Under the pieces are notes generated by a model, which was not told the origin of the DNA, searched no databases, and saw nothing but the letters and a program-made list of their open reading frames with translations. 64,000 bases of DNA from NCBI RefSeq assembly GCF_003129565.1, contig NZ_QETF01000018.1, positions 1 through 64,000 on the forward strand, written 5' to 3'. The DNA comes from Salibaculum griseiflavum (GTDB lineage: Bacteria > Pseudomonadota > Alphaproteobacteria > Rhodobacterales > Rhodobacteraceae). Made by a program: the position numbers and the translations under genes. Of the stretch, positions 53,132-61,422 are shown one piece after another. Numbering within the stretch: position 1 is the stretch's first letter; each line of letters opens with the position of its first letter.

Positions 53132-55506
53132 CCGACGAGCCAAGCGATCCATACGACCCCGACCAGGACAAACCCATGCGCGACGACACAACGCCCGACA
53201 AGCCCGCGGAAAACATCGTCCATTTCAACCCTTGGCGCGACTTCAACGATGCTGCTCCGCAGATTGACGTTTTCGGCGATGAGCCGGACCCTGCGCAGAT
53301 CGCCCAGTTCATGCAGGTCGTCTTCGGCTATTGCGATGGGCTGATCCCGGTCCGTAGTTTCATTGACAAGGGCCAGGGCATTGATGGCCGCCCGCACAAT
53401 ATCTGGCTCGAGGCGGAACAGGCCGCCCCAGAGAAGATGGCAACCTTCGCCACATGGGCCTCACGCGAGGGCGCAGCGGTCTACGTGATACCCGGCACCG
53501 TTGCTGCGTCAGGCCAGGCCAAGGCCGCGGAAATCCTGCAGATGCAAACCGTGGTCGTCGACCTCGACACGGGCGACATTTCCGCAAAGCGTGCTCATCT
53601 GGAGCGCCATCTCGGTGCGCCGACCATGGTGGTGGAAAGCGGTGGTGCGACGCTGGAGGGCCAGCGGAAATCGCACATCTGGTGGACGCTGACCGAGCCT
53701 GCCGAGGGTGATGACATTCGCCGTGTCTGCGGCTTGCGCGGTGACATTGCGGCCAAAGTTGGCGGCGACATGCATTTCCGCTCGGCGCATCAGCCGATCC
53801 GGGTGGCGGGTTCGGTCTATTACAAGAACCACCTCAAGACGCAGGTGCGCATCGTCGAACTGAACGCCGCCCACGAGCGTGATCTGGATGAGTTCATCGA
53901 AGCCGTGACAGACATGCCGCCCGCACCGGGCGTATCCCTGCAGCCCGAGTTCACCCATGCGGACAAGCTCGCCGTGGACGAGGTGCTGGTGACGCCGGCG
54001 CGTGAGGGGGCGCAAGACGACTGGTCTCGCTTCGAGGGTGCCAGCGCCGCGATCGGGCATTTTATACGTATGGTCCACGAGGGCCGGATGACCAAGGGTG
54101 AGGGCTGGGAAGGCATCTGTGGCTACAACGCCGCGATGTTGCGACCGCAGTGGCCGGTCGAACGTCTCAAGCGCGAGTCCGAGCGGCTCTGGGATCGGCA
54201 TGTCGAGAAATACGGACCGCCGGTCATCCGATTGGACTCCGGCGCACCGGGGCCGGTCGAGATGCCCGCTTTCACACTCGGCGCGCTGCTGGACGACCAG
54301 AGCCCGATGCCGGAGGACATCATCGCACCGCGCGTGCTCACGCCGGGCGGGCTCTTGGTACTGGGCGGCGCGCCAAAGGTCGGCAAAAGCGATCTGCTGA
54401 TCTCCTGGCTCGTCCACATGGCGGCAGGCGCGCCGTTCCTCGGCTTCACCCCGCCGCGGGCGCTACGCATTTTCTACCTTCAAGCGGAGATCCAATATCA
54501 CTACCTGCGCGAACGGCTGAAACAGATTGCCTTGCCACCGGAGGTGCTAGCTGCCGCGCGCGATACCTTCGTCGCGACACCCAAGCTGAAGATGTTGCTC
54601 GACAATGAGGGCAGTGTGCGCGTGGCGCGTGCTGTCCAGACGTCTTTCCCCGATGCGCCGCCGGACATCCTTTGTGTCGACCCGATCCGGAACTTGTTTG
54701 ATGGCGGGCCCGATGGTGGCGGCGAAAACGACAACACGGCCATGATGTTCTTCCTGAAGGAACGCATCGAGGTCTTGCGTGACCATATCGACCCCGATTG
54801 CGGGGTAGTCTTGGTCCACCACACCAAGAAACTCAGCAAGCAGCAGGTGAAGGACGATCCCTTCCTCGCACTCTCTGGCGCCAGCGCGCTGCGCGGCTTC
54901 TATACCTCAGGCCTGATCCTGCACCGGCCTGACGACGAGGCCCCCGAACGCAAGCTGGAGATCGAGCTCCGGAACGGACCCGCGCTGCCCTCCAAGCTGA
55001 TCGACAAGGTCGGCGGCCAATGGGTCGAGATCAACCCGATGAACGAGCGGCTGGTTCGTAAGGAGGCCGGAGCCAAGCACGACGCCGAGCGCAATCGCAA
55101 GGGCGAGGTGATCTGCGGTCTGCTGTACGAAGAGGCCCTTCAGGGTCGAATGTACACGATGACCCATTTCGCGGAGACCTTCGAGAACACCGGGGGTCTC
55201 GGCGGGCAATCGATCATCCGCGAACGGCTGAACGTGCTGACCACAAAAGGCTACGTGAAGTTCGTTCGTGGGGCCGCTGCGACGGCGTTGGATCTGGCGA
55301 CCGAGCGGAGCAAATACGGCTACCTTTGCGTCGAGACCATGCGTCTTGCGACCGGCCGGGAGCATGTCGATCCCGACACCGGAGAGGTCACGCTGGAGCT
55401 GATCGAAGTCCTGCCCAGCCACTACAAATGCGCGCAGACCGGTGCGGTCCTGCCCGTCGAAAACCCGTCCGTATGGGTCTATCGCGAATTGGAGGACGCA
55501 GGATGA
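53128..55506 (+). CDS. RepA/primase-like AAA ATPase of the phage replication module
   Basis: 792 residues from the ATG at 53128. The N-terminal half (about 50-330) resembles RepB-type primase/polymerase domains (VVVDLDTGDISAKRAHLERHLG, MVVESGGATLEGQRKSHIWWTLTEP). The C-terminal half is a RepA-like AAA_25 ATPase with Walker A GGAPKVGKSDLL near 412 and VVLVHHTKK. This fusion fits a replication initiator helicase-primase. It is followed in overlap by a repeat-rich small ORF. Confidence 0.8.
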   Translation: MTDEPSDPYDPDQDKPMRDDTTPDKPAENIVHFNPWRDFNDAAPQIDVFGDEPDPAQIAQFMQVVFGYCDGLIPVRSFIDKGQGIDGRPHNIWLEAEQAAPEKMATFATWASREGAAVYVIPGTVAASGQAKAAEILQMQTVVVDLDTGDISAKRAHLERHLGAPTMVVESGGATLEGQRKSHIWWTLTEPAEGDDIRRVCGLRGDIAAKVGGDMHFRSAHQPIRVAGSVYYKNHLKTQVRIVELNAAHERDLDEFIEAVTDMPPAPGVSLQPEFTHADKLAVDEVLVTPAREGAQDDWSRFEGASAAIGHFIRMVHEGRMTKGEGWEGICGYNAAMLRPQWPVERLKRESERLWDRHVEKYGPPVIRLDSGAPGPVEMPAFTLGALLDDQSPMPEDIIAPRVLTPGGLLVLGGAPKVGKSDLLISWLVHMAAGAPFLGFTPPRALRIFYLQAEIQYHYLRERLKQIALPPEVLAAARDTFVATPKLKMLLDNEGSVRVARAVQTSFPDAPPDILCVDPIRNLFDGGPDGGGENDNTAMMFFLKERIEVLRDHIDPDCGVVLVHHTKKLSKQQVKDDPFLALSGASALRGFYTSGLILHRPDDEAPERKLEIELRNGPALPSKLIDKVGGQWVEINPMNERLVRKEAGAKHDAERNRKGEVICGLLYEEALQGRMYTMTHFAETFENTGGLGGQSIIRERLNVLTTKGYVKFVRGAAATALDLATERSKYGYLCVETMRLATGREHVDPDTGEVTLELIEVLPSHYKCAQTGAVLPVENPSVWVYRELEDAG

Positions 55507-55862
55507 AATACGCAGTTTCGCCTTCCGAAATCTGCCCTGACGGCTCCGAAATCTGGCCAGATTTTGCAAAATCTGAAATCTTTGCGAAATCTGGAATCTG
55601 GATTTTACCATTTGGTTTCAGCGACTTGGAAGGTCCTATCCAGATTTCGGAAGGGTGTTTCCGAAATCTGGTCCGCAATCTGGATTTACTCAACAAAATC
55701 AGTGGCCTGCGCCAGATTTCAGATTTCAGAAAAGTCCCCCCTAAAGGGGTAGGTGTCCTCCCCGCTACAGGCGGGGAGAGTCACCACCTACCCCTGAGCA
55801 ATTTCTGGGGTCGCAGTCTGACCCGTTCCACCCCTCGAGCAGCCAATCAAAAAAGGAGATAG
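55503..55862 (+). CDS. Repeat-rich small ORF overlapping an iteron-like array
   Basis: 119 codons, starting in ATGA overlap with the primase gene. Much of the peptide simply reads out a DNA repeat (EIW, EIC, EIF and SDF units), so coding is doubtful. The 3' third spans a nested hairpin, where translation would be disturbed. It may be a real but fast-evolving gene or just an open frame over regulatory DNA. Confidence 0.35.
   Translation: MKYAVSPSEICPDGSEIWPDFAKSEIFAKSGIWILPFGFSDLEGPIQISEGCFRNLVRNLDLLNKISGLRQISDFRKVPPKGVGVLPATGGESHHLPLSNFWGRSLTRSTPRAANQKRR
55527..55727. repeat. GAAATCTG/CAGATTTC repeat array
   Basis: The exact octamer occurs at 55527, 55548, 55586 and 55663 forward, and at 55641, 55713 and 55720 reversed. 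Close variants lie at 55558, 55568 and 55594. Some form palindromes: AAATCTGG/CCAGATTT at 55549-55564 and CCAGATTTCGG-N10-CCGAAATCTGG at 55640-55671. Density and placement after an initiator-like gene suggest iterons of a replication origin, or a regulator binding array. Confidence 0.7.
55745..55795. other. Nested hairpin before the RuvC-like gene
   Basis: Outer arms AGGGGTAGGTG (55745-55755) and CACCTACCCCT (55785-55795) are perfect complements. They enclose inner arms CTCCCCGC (55758-55765) and GCGGGGAG (55771-55778). The structure lies about 70 bp before the next start codon and could act as an attenuator or RNA processing site. Confidence 0.55.
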
Positions 55863-55865
55863 CCC

Positions 55866-56402
55866 ATGGCGGACCAGACCATGACCAACCCCAATCAGAA
55901 CCCCGTCCAAAATGTGCCACCTGCGTTTACCGGCCAGCGCACATTGCTGGCGCTCGATCTCGGTACAACTACGGGCTGGGCGCTGCATGGCGCCGACGGG
56001 CTGATCACCAGCGGTACCGTGTCCTTCCGTCCTAGCCGGTTTGATGGCGGTGGGATGCGCTACCTGCGCTTCACAAATTGGCTGGGAGAGTTGGAGCGGT
56101 TGTCCGGGCCTATCGCTGCCATCTGGTTCGAAGAGGTCCGTCGCCACGCGGGCACCGACGCGGCCCATGTCTACGGCGGCTTGATGGCCACCCTGACCGC
56201 ATGGGCCGAGATGCGCGGCGTGCCATACGAGGGCGTCCCGGTCGGCACCATCAAGCGCCACGCCACCGGCAAGGGCAACGCCAACAAGGACGCCATGATC
56301 GCGGCCGCCCGGGCGCGCGGCGTCAGCCCCGCCGATGAAAATGAAGCTGACGCCATCGCGATCCTGCTCTGGGCCATGGAAACCCAAGGAGGTGCGCAAT
56401 GA
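55866..56402 (+). CDS. RuvC-like Holliday-junction resolvase
   Basis: 178 residues with AAAAGGAGAT upstream. RNase H-like fold with acidic residues D31 (LLALDLGTTTGWA), E89/E90 (WFEEVRRH) and DENEADAIAI near 157-166, and the lysine-rich KGNANKD motif between. Phage RuvC-type resolvases cut branched DNA before packaging. It overlaps the next gene by 4 bp. Confidence 0.83.
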   Translation: MADQTMTNPNQNPVQNVPPAFTGQRTLLALDLGTTTGWALHGADGLITSGTVSFRPSRFDGGGMRYLRFTNWLGELERLSGPIAAIWFEEVRRHAGTDAAHVYGGLMATLTAWAEMRGVPYEGVPVGTIKRHATGKGNANKDAMIAAARARGVSPADENEADAIAILLWAMETQGGAQ

Positions 56403-56602
56403 CCGGCATGCACTTTACGCCCAAAGGTTATGGCGGGCATCGCCGCAATCCCGATGAGGTCAAACGGGATGGCTGGAAGGAACAGGGGCTGCTGGCCGTC
56501 GCCATCGACGATGATCGGCTGACCTGGTCTGAGCGCGAACTGGTGCGCCAGCTTGGCGAGCGCCTGTATGGCAAACTAGAACGGGAGGCGCGCCATGGGT
56601 GA
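56399..56602 (+). CDS. Small phage protein
   Basis: 67 residues, ATG at 56399 with AAGGAGGT upstream. Charged and basic at the start (FTPKGYGGHRRNPDEVKRDGWKEQG), helical at the end. No domain recognised. Confidence 0.6.
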   Translation: MTGMHFTPKGYGGHRRNPDEVKRDGWKEQGLLAVAIDDDRLTWSERELVRQLGERLYGKLEREARHG

Positions 56603-57041
56603 TTGGACAACCACACGTGTGGAGGACCGGCTGGAGAGCGCGGCCGATGTCTTCCGCACCTTGCCCGGCGTCATGCCGCAGGGCTTCTTCAACGCCTGGC
56701 CCGAGTATTTTCACAGCTTCGCGGACAAGGTCGGCCAAGAGCCACAGATGCGCCGCCCCCGACCGGGCCCGCGCCAGATCACTGAAGCCGAAGAGGCGTT
56801 GCTCTGGCTGCGCTGGCTGGAGCGGGACGATGCCCGGGTAGTCTGGCTGCGCGCTGAGCGAACGGCGTGGAAGCCGATCTGCTGGCAGATGGGGCTCAGC
56901 CGGACGGCAGCGACCAAGCGATGGCAGTTCGGTCTCGCGGTGATCACCTGGCGGCTGCATGGACGTGTGCCTCCTCCCCGGCGTTCGCAGCAGTTCGTCA
57001 TCGAAAACGCCAATCGCCTGTCAAGGAAAATCGTCCTGTGA
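56595..57041 (+). CDS. DUF6362-like phage protein
   Basis: 148 residues, overlapping the previous gene by 8 bp. The core (RVEDRLESAADVFRTLPGVMPQGFFNAWPEY and WLRAERTAWKPICWQMGLSRTAATKRW) looks like DUF6362, with a probable helix-turn-helix in the second part. It is last in the plus-strand replication block. Confidence 0.75.
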   Translation: MGDWTTTRVEDRLESAADVFRTLPGVMPQGFFNAWPEYFHSFADKVGQEPQMRRPRPGPRQITEAEEALLWLRWLERDDARVVWLRAERTAWKPICWQMGLSRTAATKRWQFGLAVITWRLHGRVPPPRRSQQFVIENANRLSRKIVL

Positions 57042-57142
57042 GGAAATTTTCCGGTGTACATCGCAGGGCCTTACACATTCCGAGAATGACGCTAGAAATT
57101 GGGTATACTCGGGAGAGGCGCGCGCGGGACGGGGGGTGAGCC

Positions 57143-58036
57143 TTATTGGACCGGAGCTTGCACGCTCTTGCCCGTCATATAGAAGTTTGCGATGTCCTCT
57201 TCGGAGGCGGCACCCGCTTCTTCCGTGGTAAAGAACCATGCCGGGAACTTCTGAGAGCCGCGGCGTTCATCCCTTATCCTAAGAATTGCCGAATGCTCCA
57301 AGTGGACATACCACCCTACATCCCGTGCAGCGAGGGTTACTGCGCGGATATCTGTATAGTCGGTCATTCGACCAACCATCGCCAATCTGCTTCCCGCGGT
57401 ACCCCACCGTCGCCAAGCCGCCATGTACTCTCGAAAATGCGTACGACCATCCTCAGCGCATCCCGGACAGTACGAAGCGAGCCCGCATTGGGCGGCACTG
57501 TGTGGCTTCTTTGACGGAGGTATGCTCGAGTTGTCATAGCCGAATTCGCATACGATTAACTCGTATTCATCATCTGGTTCTGCTGTCTGATAATCTCCGG
57601 CAATCAAGTCCAAATTGGTGAGAGACCTTCCGATCTCGATAAGGTTTTTCGCCTCATCAATTCCGTTTAACACCAGATGCGGGGCTTTCCTCTGGAGATA
57701 GTTGATCAGTAGGCCAGCACCGCAGCCCATCTCGACCAATGATGTCGGATTTGTCCGCTCAACCAAGTCCGCGATCCAACCCATCGACACGATGTATCGA
57801 TCTGCGTCATGTGAGAAGAGGGTGCACGCCTGCTTGAGGTTCTTTGGGACAGTGTACAATTCGCTGCTGATATCCAGTCCCATAGCCGCCGCTGACCAGA
57901 CCTGTTCAACAGTTTCTTGATCTTCTGGAGAGAGCATCTTGTAGAAGCGTTTATCCAGCTGGGCTGGTTTTGCATCAAAGATGAAGCCCGAGTCTTTGAG
58001 ATATTTTCGTGGGTTCAGCTTGGTACCTTGAGCCAT
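57143..58036 (-). CDS. SAM-dependent methyltransferase-like cargo gene
   Basis: 297 residues on the minus strand between two plus-strand phage blocks. Motif I is SLVEMGCGAGLLINYLQ (about 103-119), followed by the acidic LNGIDEAKNL. A four-cysteine or similar segment AAQCGLASYCPGCAEDG may bind zinc. A+T-richer than its neighbours. It resembles small-molecule or protein class I methyltransferases more than DNA methylases, since no NPPY/DPPY motif is seen. Target unknown; likely lysogenic cargo. Confidence 0.7.
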   Translation of the reverse strand: MAQGTKLNPRKYLKDSGFIFDAKPAQLDKRFYKMLSPEDQETVEQVWSAAAMGLDISSELYTVPKNLKQACTLFSHDADRYIVSMGWIADLVERTNPTSLVEMGCGAGLLINYLQRKAPHLVLNGIDEAKNLIEIGRSLTNLDLIAGDYQTAEPDDEYELIVCEFGYDNSSIPPSKKPHSAAQCGLASYCPGCAEDGRTHFREYMAAWRRWGTAGSRLAMVGRMTDYTDIRAVTLAARDVGWYVHLEHSAILRIRDERRGSQKFPAWFFTTEEAGAASEEDIANFYMTGKSVQAPVQ

Positions 58037-58419
58037 AGTTATTCGGTCTACTTTCGATGGGATTGGAGCGGTTAACTACCTTAAATTACGAGTAATATTC
58101 AAGGCTTGATGTGTAGATCGCAGGAAAACCAACGTTGTTATGACGCGTCAGAACCCGGAGGTGCAGCGGGCTCGCTCACGGGTCCTTCCCGGCCCGAAAC
58201 GTATACGGGCGGGCTAGGCTCGACGCTTTCCCAGTGACACCCGCAAAAACACCCGTTTCGTTTCGCTTTGCGCGCAACCCCAATGAAACAAGGGCCTGAG
58301 GTCCTGCCAGACCCGGCCTGAAGCGAAACGGTGGTCTGACCCCATTTCGCTTTTGTGGACTTCTTTTCGTTTCTCGGAGCGGACCCGTTTCGGTTTGGTA
58401 CTTTTCCAAGGAAACACCC
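58037..58419. promoter_or_regulatory. Gap with minus-strand promoter region and TTTCG-rich segment
   Basis: A 383-bp gap. The part next to the methyltransferase (58040-58135) is A+T-rich and should hold its promoter. From about 58250 to 58405, TTTCG/CGAAA motifs recur many times. No gene is supported, although open frames exist. Confidence 0.4.
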
Positions 58420-59652
58420 ATGGACGTTTTGGAACTGCCGCTCGAGCAGATCATTCCCTATGCGCGCAACCCGCGGCGCAACGAGCAGGCGATCGCGACG
58501 GTTGCGGCGTCGATCCAGGAGTTTGGTTGGCGCCAGCCTATCGTTGTCGATGAGGCGATGGTGGTTCTCGCTGGACACACGCGGCTTGAGGCCGCGCGCA
58601 AGCTCGGTTTCAAGACCGCGCCTGTGCATGTCGCCAAGGGGCTGACAGAAAATCAGGCGCGGGCCTTCCGCATCATGGACAACCGCTCCAGCGAGAACGC
58701 TGAGTGGGATAAGGACTTGCTGAACCTCGAACTCGCCGACCTGCTGGAGGCGGATTTCGATCTCGGGCTGACGGGCTTCACAAACGATGAGCTGGACGCG
58801 TTGACGGCGAGCCTTGAGGAGGGCACCGGTCCGCAGGAAGGTGAAGACGATATTCCGGACAAGCTGGACGATCCGATCAGCGGTCCAGGCGATCTCTGGG
58901 TTCTTGGCAACCACCGGCTGCTCTGTGGCGACAGCACTGTTGCCACCGATGTCGAGCGCCTGCTTGGCACCGTCACACCGCTGCTCATGGTAACAGATCC
59001 GCCCTATGGCGTGGAATATGATCCCAGCTGGCGCAACCAGGCAGGCGCAGCCAAGACCGAGCGCACCGGCAAGGTGCTGAATGACGACCGCGCTGACTGG
59101 CGCGAAGCCTGGGCGCTATTCCCGGGCGATGTGGCCTATGTCTGGCACGGCGCGCTGCACACGGCCACGGTCGCTGAAAGCCTTGAAGCGGCGGGCTTCA
59201 CCATCCGGTCCCAGATCATCTGGGCCAAGGACCGGCTGGTGCTCAGCCGGGGCGATTACCATTGGCAGCATGAACCGGCCTGGTACGCTGTCAAAAAGAC
59301 CGGCAAGGGCCATTGGGCAGGGGATCGCAAGCAAACGACGCTCTGGCAGATCGCGAACAAAGATCAAGACGACAAGACGGTCCATGGCACGCAGAAGCCA
59401 GTGGAATGCATGCGCCGGCCGATCCTGAACAACTCCAGCCCGGGTCAGGCGGTCTATGAGCCCTTTATGGGATCGGGCACCACGCTTATCGCGGCGGAAA
59501 CGACGGGGCGGGTTTGCCTCGGCATTGAATTGAACCCGGCTTACGTCGATGTGGCGGTCCAGCGTTGGCAGAAATTCACAGGCAAGCAGGCCATGCTTGA
59601 CGGAGACGAGCAGACCTTCGATGCCCTGAAAGCTGAGCGCGAGGCCGCATGA
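58420..59652 (+). CDS. ParB-domain DNA methyltransferase
   Basis: 410 residues. The N-terminal ParB/sulfiredoxin-like domain (1-110) includes ARNPRRNEQAI and GHTRLEAARKLG. The methyltransferase domain has catalytic DPPYGVEY (193-200) and the later SAM motif EPFMGSGTT, the order of beta-class N6-adenine/N4-cytosine methylases. Phages use such fusions to protect their DNA. Its stop overlaps the next start (ATGA). Confidence 0.9.
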   Translation: MDVLELPLEQIIPYARNPRRNEQAIATVAASIQEFGWRQPIVVDEAMVVLAGHTRLEAARKLGFKTAPVHVAKGLTENQARAFRIMDNRSSENAEWDKDLLNLELADLLEADFDLGLTGFTNDELDALTASLEEGTGPQEGEDDIPDKLDDPISGPGDLWVLGNHRLLCGDSTVATDVERLLGTVTPLLMVTDPPYGVEYDPSWRNQAGAAKTERTGKVLNDDRADWREAWALFPGDVAYVWHGALHTATVAESLEAAGFTIRSQIIWAKDRLVLSRGDYHWQHEPAWYAVKKTGKGHWAGDRKQTTLWQIANKDQDDKTVHGTQKPVECMRRPILNNSSPGQAVYEPFMGSGTTLIAAETTGRVCLGIELNPAYVDVAVQRWQKFTGKQAMLDGDEQTFDALKAEREAA

Positions 59653-59855
59653 TACGGTCCCGACATATGTCACTGCTTGAGGCGATAACGAATGTCGCCG
59701 TCGGCTATCTTCTGGCGGTGATCACGCAAATCCTCGTGTTCCCATGGTTCGGCCTAAAGGTCGAACTGGGCGAACACATGGCGATCGGCGTGACATTCGT
59801 TGCTGTCTCGCTGGCCCGGAGTTATCTGCTGCGCCGATTGTTTGCGCTGATCTAA
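59649..59855 (+). CDS. DUF7220-like small membrane protein
   Basis: 68 residues, ATG at 59649 in overlap (MSLLEAITN at 59667 is another start). Two hydrophobic helices (NVAVGYLLAVITQILVFPWF and MAIGVTFVAVSLARSYLL). Small proteins of this type follow phage methyltransferase genes in Rhodobacteraceae; DUF7220 is the likely family. Confidence 0.7.
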   Translation: MIRSRHMSLLEAITNVAVGYLLAVITQILVFPWFGLKVELGEHMAIGVTFVAVSLARSYLLRRLFALI

Positions 59856-59892
59856 GCGGTGCTGCCTTTGACTTTTTGTGAGGTGCTTGACG

Positions 59893-60378
59893 TTAGCAGC
59901 GATGGTTGCGCCAATATCGATCCCACCGCAAGGCCCACCCGCCTCTCACCATCGCGCAATTTATGTCTCCATAGAGCGGTGATAAGCACCATGCCGCTGT
60001 CCGGTTACCACCAGCGGAGCCGTCCGAAGAACAGCGCAACGTGGGGCCATTGATTAGGATATGTCCATGGCGGCTGACGCCTGTTTGAGTGCCTAAAAGC
60101 TCTGCCAATGCGTCGCGAGCATCAATCCCGCTCACGCTAGGGCAAGGATGGCCAGCAGAGCAGCTACCATCCAGTTCGCGCGCTGCAATCCCTGCTAATC
60201 GTAACCGTGGTCCCTCACTGCACCAAACGGGGCCGTCTCCGTCCCAGACATGTGTTGGCGTGCAGGTAAAATTCTGGCCGCGCGGAACGATGGGTACGTC
60301 CGCACAGGTCGCTGATGCAAAAAATGCGCCAATCAGCGCGCTGAAAACAGATCTATAAACAATTGGGGCCACCGGCAT
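59893..60378 (-). CDS. Secreted staphylococcal-nuclease-like protein
   Basis: 161 residues from the ATG at 60378 with AGGTGAG upstream. A signal peptide ends near ATCA-DV (about residue 25). The mature part shows VWDGDGP, RLRLAGIAARELDG and a late MVRGGWALRWDRYW, following the thermonuclease order in which Arg and Glu form the active site. Several cysteines suggest disulfides. A secreted nuclease in a prophage may serve the lysogen. Confidence 0.65.
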   Translation of the reverse strand: MPVAPIVYRSVFSALIGAFFASATCADVPIVPRGQNFTCTPTHVWDGDGPVWCSEGPRLRLAGIAARELDGSCSAGHPCPSVSGIDARDALAELLGTQTGVSRHGHILINGPTLRCSSDGSAGGNRTAAWCLSPLYGDINCAMVRGGWALRWDRYWRNHRC

Positions 60379-60496
60379 CTCACCTTTTCTCAAGATTTTG
60401 CCGCCACCACGTACCATAGGCCGCATCAATCGAGAAACCTTGAACATGACTACAGCGGCAGTTGTTCACGGTTATCCCGGTTGAGGAGGAGCACAG

Positions 60497-60715
60497 CTAG
60501 ATCAATCCAAGGCCTTTCAGGCAGCTGGCCGTATCCCCCAGCTGATGGGTCGGCACCTCGACCGTGATGGTGAAGCTGTCGGCAAAGGTTTTGGCGTAAA
60601 CGCCGCCATCATCCATCAAAGCCATCTCGATTTCATCGAGCACGATGGCGATGCGGCGGCTGTCAAATTGCTCGGGCAGGTTCCGAATGGGGAGGCGAAT
60701 GCTGGTGGTGTCCAT
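60497..60715 (-). CDS. Hypothetical small protein
   Basis: 72 residues, with GGAGAAA before its ATG on the minus strand. Compact alpha/beta (RIAIVLDEIEMALMDDGG, SFTITVEVPTHQLG). No family recognised. It lies 118 bp upstream of the nuclease-like gene and may be co-transcribed. Confidence 0.5.
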   Translation of the reverse strand: MDTTSIRLPIRNLPEQFDSRRIAIVLDEIEMALMDDGGVYAKTFADSFTITVEVPTHQLGDTASCLKGLGLI

Positions 60716-60825
60716 GTTGATTTCTCCGAGCGTCGTCTTCCGGATCAGCTTCGCTCAGGCGGGCATAGTTATCCAGTGAATTAGACGTAATTCCATATGG
60801 TTAATCGCATTCTTGAGGCCTGACT

Positions 60826-61422
60826 ATGTCGACAACCAGCCAACCCATCGGTGTCATCGCAAGGCTTCTGGATCTCTCTGAACGGCGCGTGCAACAGCTA
60901 AGCCGGGAAGGTTTGATCCCAAAAGCCGAGCGCGGTCAGTACGATCTGATCGGATCGGTGCGCGGCTACGTCCGTTATCTGCGCGATCAGGCGCAAAAGG
61001 CGCAGGCAGGCGCGCCGGATTACGCTTCCGAGCGGGCCCGCTTTATCCGAGCGCGGGCGGACCTTGCCGAGATGGAGGCAGAGGAAAAGCGCCATGCGTT
61101 GATCGCGGCTGACCAAATCGAGGCGGCCTGGATTGCGGTGCTTGCGCTTCTCAGAACCCGCCTGCTGGCCCTACCTGATCGGCTAGCACCTCAGGCCTTT
61201 GAAAAATCAACCGTCGGAGACACCCGGAACCTGATCCGCGCCGCCATCCGCGAGGTGCTTGATGATCTCGCAGAGCCAGACATTGAAATCGAAACCGACT
61301 CTGAAATTGACGGGCTCGCTGATCGTGAAGCGGACGGTGGTGAAAACACTCGCGGTTCTGAAACCACCGCCGGACTTGACGATCAGCGATTGGGCGGATC
61401 AGAACCGGCGGCTGAGCTCTGA
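60826..61422 (+). CDS. Terminase small subunit (Nu1-like)
   Basis: 198 residues. The N-terminal winged helix (VIARLLDLSERRVQQLSREGLIPKAERGQYDLIGSVRGYVRYL) is like lambda Nu1, which recognises the packaging site. The middle (RARADLAEMEAEEKR) is the oligomerising helix. The C-terminal 60 residues are acidic and encoded in overlap with the large-subunit frame. Confidence 0.85.
   Translation: MSTTSQPIGVIARLLDLSERRVQQLSREGLIPKAERGQYDLIGSVRGYVRYLRDQAQKAQAGAPDYASERARFIRARADLAEMEAEEKRHALIAADQIEAAWIAVLALLRTRLLALPDRLAPQAFEKSTVGDTRNLIRAAIREVLDDLAEPDIEIETDSEIDGLADREADGGENTRGSETTAGLDDQRLGGSEPAAEL

Noticed and set aside
55527-55727. CRISPR array
   Set aside because: Repeats are only 8 bp, irregularly spaced and in both orientations, without uniform spacers.
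58138-58914. Minus-strand frame of 258 codons opposite the ParB-methyltransferase start
   Set aside because: It mostly mirrors the conserved ParB domain and the TTTCG-rich gap, with no recognisable domain or ribosome-binding site.
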